DNA of 64,000 nt from Lentibacillus persicus (GTDB lineage Bacteria > Bacillota > Bacilli > Bacillales > Amphibacillaceae). Shown here one piece after another: positions 62,884-64,000 of the stretch; the first letter of the stretch is position 1; every line of letters starts with the position of its first letter. The position numbers and the translations under genes are program-made. The notes under the pieces were generated by a model. The model was not told the DNA's origin. It saw nothing but the letters and a program-made list of their open reading frames with translations, and made no database searches. The stretch spans positions 1 to 64,000 of the forward strand of contig NZ_FOMR01000003.1 of the NCBI RefSeq assembly GCF_900112705.1. Direction: 5' to 3'.

Positions 62884-64000
62884 TTAAAAGGCAATTTTTC
62901 GCGTCTTCCGGTAGGTCCATAAAAATGGCCGCAATGGAAAATAAAGTATGTGCAAGGATTTTGGTAATGGTAATGTCTCGGCATCGTCAGAATATGGGTA
63001 TAAAAAGCTCAATAAAAACAAGCACTTCTGACGCCATTCCATTAATGAAAATAAATGGTGTTTATGAAAGTTCGCTGTCTCTTCCGGTACCGGTTCCGTG
63101 TGAAGATTAATCATATTTTTTAAATAGAATACCGCATGCTGCGCCAAATGCATTACAGGCCTGGTGTGAATTAAAGGACGCATTGCATGACCCGGCCTCA
63201 GATTGAATAAACAAGACGCTAATAATAAACCTTGCCCTGCAGGCTTTTTGCACCGATATCTAATTAAGTTGTTACGAGCTTTCTTCCAATCAATGTCTTG
63301 TTTTAGCAATTCCTTAATATCAACCAGCCAGCGAAGCCGGGACCAGCCGTGTCGAGCACCATGTGACGTTAGAAATAATATTAAGTCCTCTTTTCCTAAT
63401 AAATAAACCGGAAAATGTGTCAGGCTGCTTCGGATTTTTCTCTTCCACAGTTCATGAAAGCCAGGTTCCTTTGCTGGGCCAGGGTTTAACCGCCAATGAA
63501 TTTCCAGTTTAATCTGCTGCTCCGGATGATAATACGTGACATGGTGATGGCGCCACTTCCAATCATTGAGGACTGTTTTTATGTAATCATGTTTCTGATA
63601 GCCTTGTTCGGTAAGCAATCGATCCACTTTTTCCATTTTTTCGAGAGGTACGAGGAAATCTAAATCACTGGAAGTTCTGAGCGAAATATCGCCGTACAGA
63701 AGATGACCGAGCGCAGGCCCTTTTAACAGGAGGAGCGAAATCCGATTTTCGGTAAATAGCCTGCTGATAGCCTCTGTCACTGCACTGAATTTCAGCATTT
63801 GCAATGTGTTTCTCTTATAATATAAGGAGATATAGTCGACCACTTCCGGAGGTATAACGCCGCAATCGAACTGTTTTAATTTTGCATAGAGATTCGGATA
63901 CAATCGGTGGTGAAAAACTAATTTTATAAAAACCTTCCAATCAATCCCCTGATATAGGAGAGGATCGATTTCAGCAACATGATCGTTTTTTAAAAGTTCG
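62884..64000 (-). CDS. Nucleotidyltransferase family protein (NTP_transf_5), cut by window edge
   Basis: The frame stays open from 62884 to the right edge (at least 372 residues), so the true start is outside the window; the first visible residues are ELLKNDHVAEIDPLLYQGID. The nucleotidyltransferase motif is LLLLKGPALGHLLYGDISLR with TSSDLDFLVP (two acidic residues, D-x-D) about 20 residues on. HWRLNPGP and SHGARHGWSRLRWLVDIKEL are typical of the PF14907-type proteins found in lasso peptide (paeninodin-like) and some polysaccharide clusters. Its exact substrate is unknown. Confidence 0.85.
   Translation of the reverse strand, partial: ELLKNDHVAEIDPLLYQGIDWKVFIKLVFHHRLYPNLYAKLKQFDCGVIPPEVVDYISLYYKRNTLQMLKFSAVTEAISRLFTENRISLLLLKGPALGHLLYGDISLRTSSDLDFLVPLEKMEKVDRLLTEQGYQKHDYIKTVLNDWKWRHHHVTYYHPEQQIKLEIHWRLNPGPAKEPGFHELWKRKIRSSLTHFPVYLLGKEDLILFLTSHGARHGWSRLRWLVDIKELLKQDIDWKKARNNLIRYRCKKPAGQGLLLASCLFNLRPGHAMRPLIHTRPVMHLAQHAVFYLKNMINLHTEPVPEETANFHKHHLFSLMEWRQKCLFLLSFLYPYSDDAETLPLPKSLHILYFPLRPFLWTYRKTRKIAF

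Noticed and set aside
1-64000. tRNA, rRNA or prophage genes
   Set aside because: No cloverleaf with TTCGA arm, rRNA stretch, integrase or phage structural gene was recognised by reading; a tRNAscan run would settle tRNAs.

Overview
This window looks like chromosome from a moderately halophilic or alkaliphilic low-GC Bacillaceae (Virgibacillus, Lentibacillus or Oceanobacillus type). The reasons are Bacillus-style gene families (YvrJ/DUF2922/DUF1659 trio, DUF1450, DUF1002, LysM-3D protein), strong AGGAGG ribosome sites, many intrinsic terminators, and a BCCT osmolyte carrier next to an NhaC Na+/H+ antiporter. The genus is an inference. No rRNA, tRNA or CRISPR was seen.

Layout. 0-0.35 kb: the 5' end of an IS256-family insertion sequence, abutting the terminator hairpin of a WYL regulator. 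1.5-6.9 kb: an ABC-F ATPase, a threonine degradation pair (kbl, tdh) and a LysM-3D wall protein. 7.1-13.1 kb: a complete oppABCDF oligopeptide importer. 13.3-23.6 kb: DUF3899 and DUF1002 proteins, an MFS exporter with an odd start, a DUF1450 protein, an iron alcohol dehydrogenase with RidA, a lysozyme-like protein, a MATE exporter, an acyl-CoA ligase and a nitronate monooxygenase. 23.7-29.2 kb: a TAXI-type TRAP system (binding protein, DUF1850, fused permease) with a divergent regulator. 29.4-39.3 kb: a SWIM/SNF2 helicase, the DUF1659-DUF2922-YvrJ trio, Cu/Zn SOD, DoxX, an M23 peptidase and a NatA/NatB-like ABC exporter. 39.3-44.8 kb: arylsulfate sulfotransferase, small unknown proteins, a wall amidase and a large unknown protein.

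44.9-49.3 kb is the best regulatory locus. A class Ib ribonucleotide reductase operon in the order nrdE-nrdI-nrdF sits behind a cobalamin riboswitch with its own terminator. Two NrdR-box-like sequences lie upstream, exactly 31 bp apart. The divergent dapA gene is preceded by a lysine riboswitch and terminator. After BCCT/NhaC and a DUF421 protein, 54.3-56.35 kb holds a plasmid-style ParM actin and a ParR-like partner on what looks like chromosome, next to a run of GTnTACA repeats that could be its centromere. An RlmN-type methyltransferase, a GMC oxidoreductase pair and a metallophosphoesterase follow.

The right edge (61.1-64.0 kb) holds an ABC exporter and a nucleotidyltransferase, a pair typical of paeninodin-type lasso peptide clusters in Bacillales. 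The precursor and maturation genes, if present, lie beyond the window.

Non-coding structure includes two related inverted-repeat elements (3.2-3.45 and 22.43-22.56 kb), each between convergent genes, and two tandem arrays with a roughly 21-nt period (33.63-33.84 and 44.8-44.9 kb). Four small genes (44-50 codons) were read directly from the sequence.
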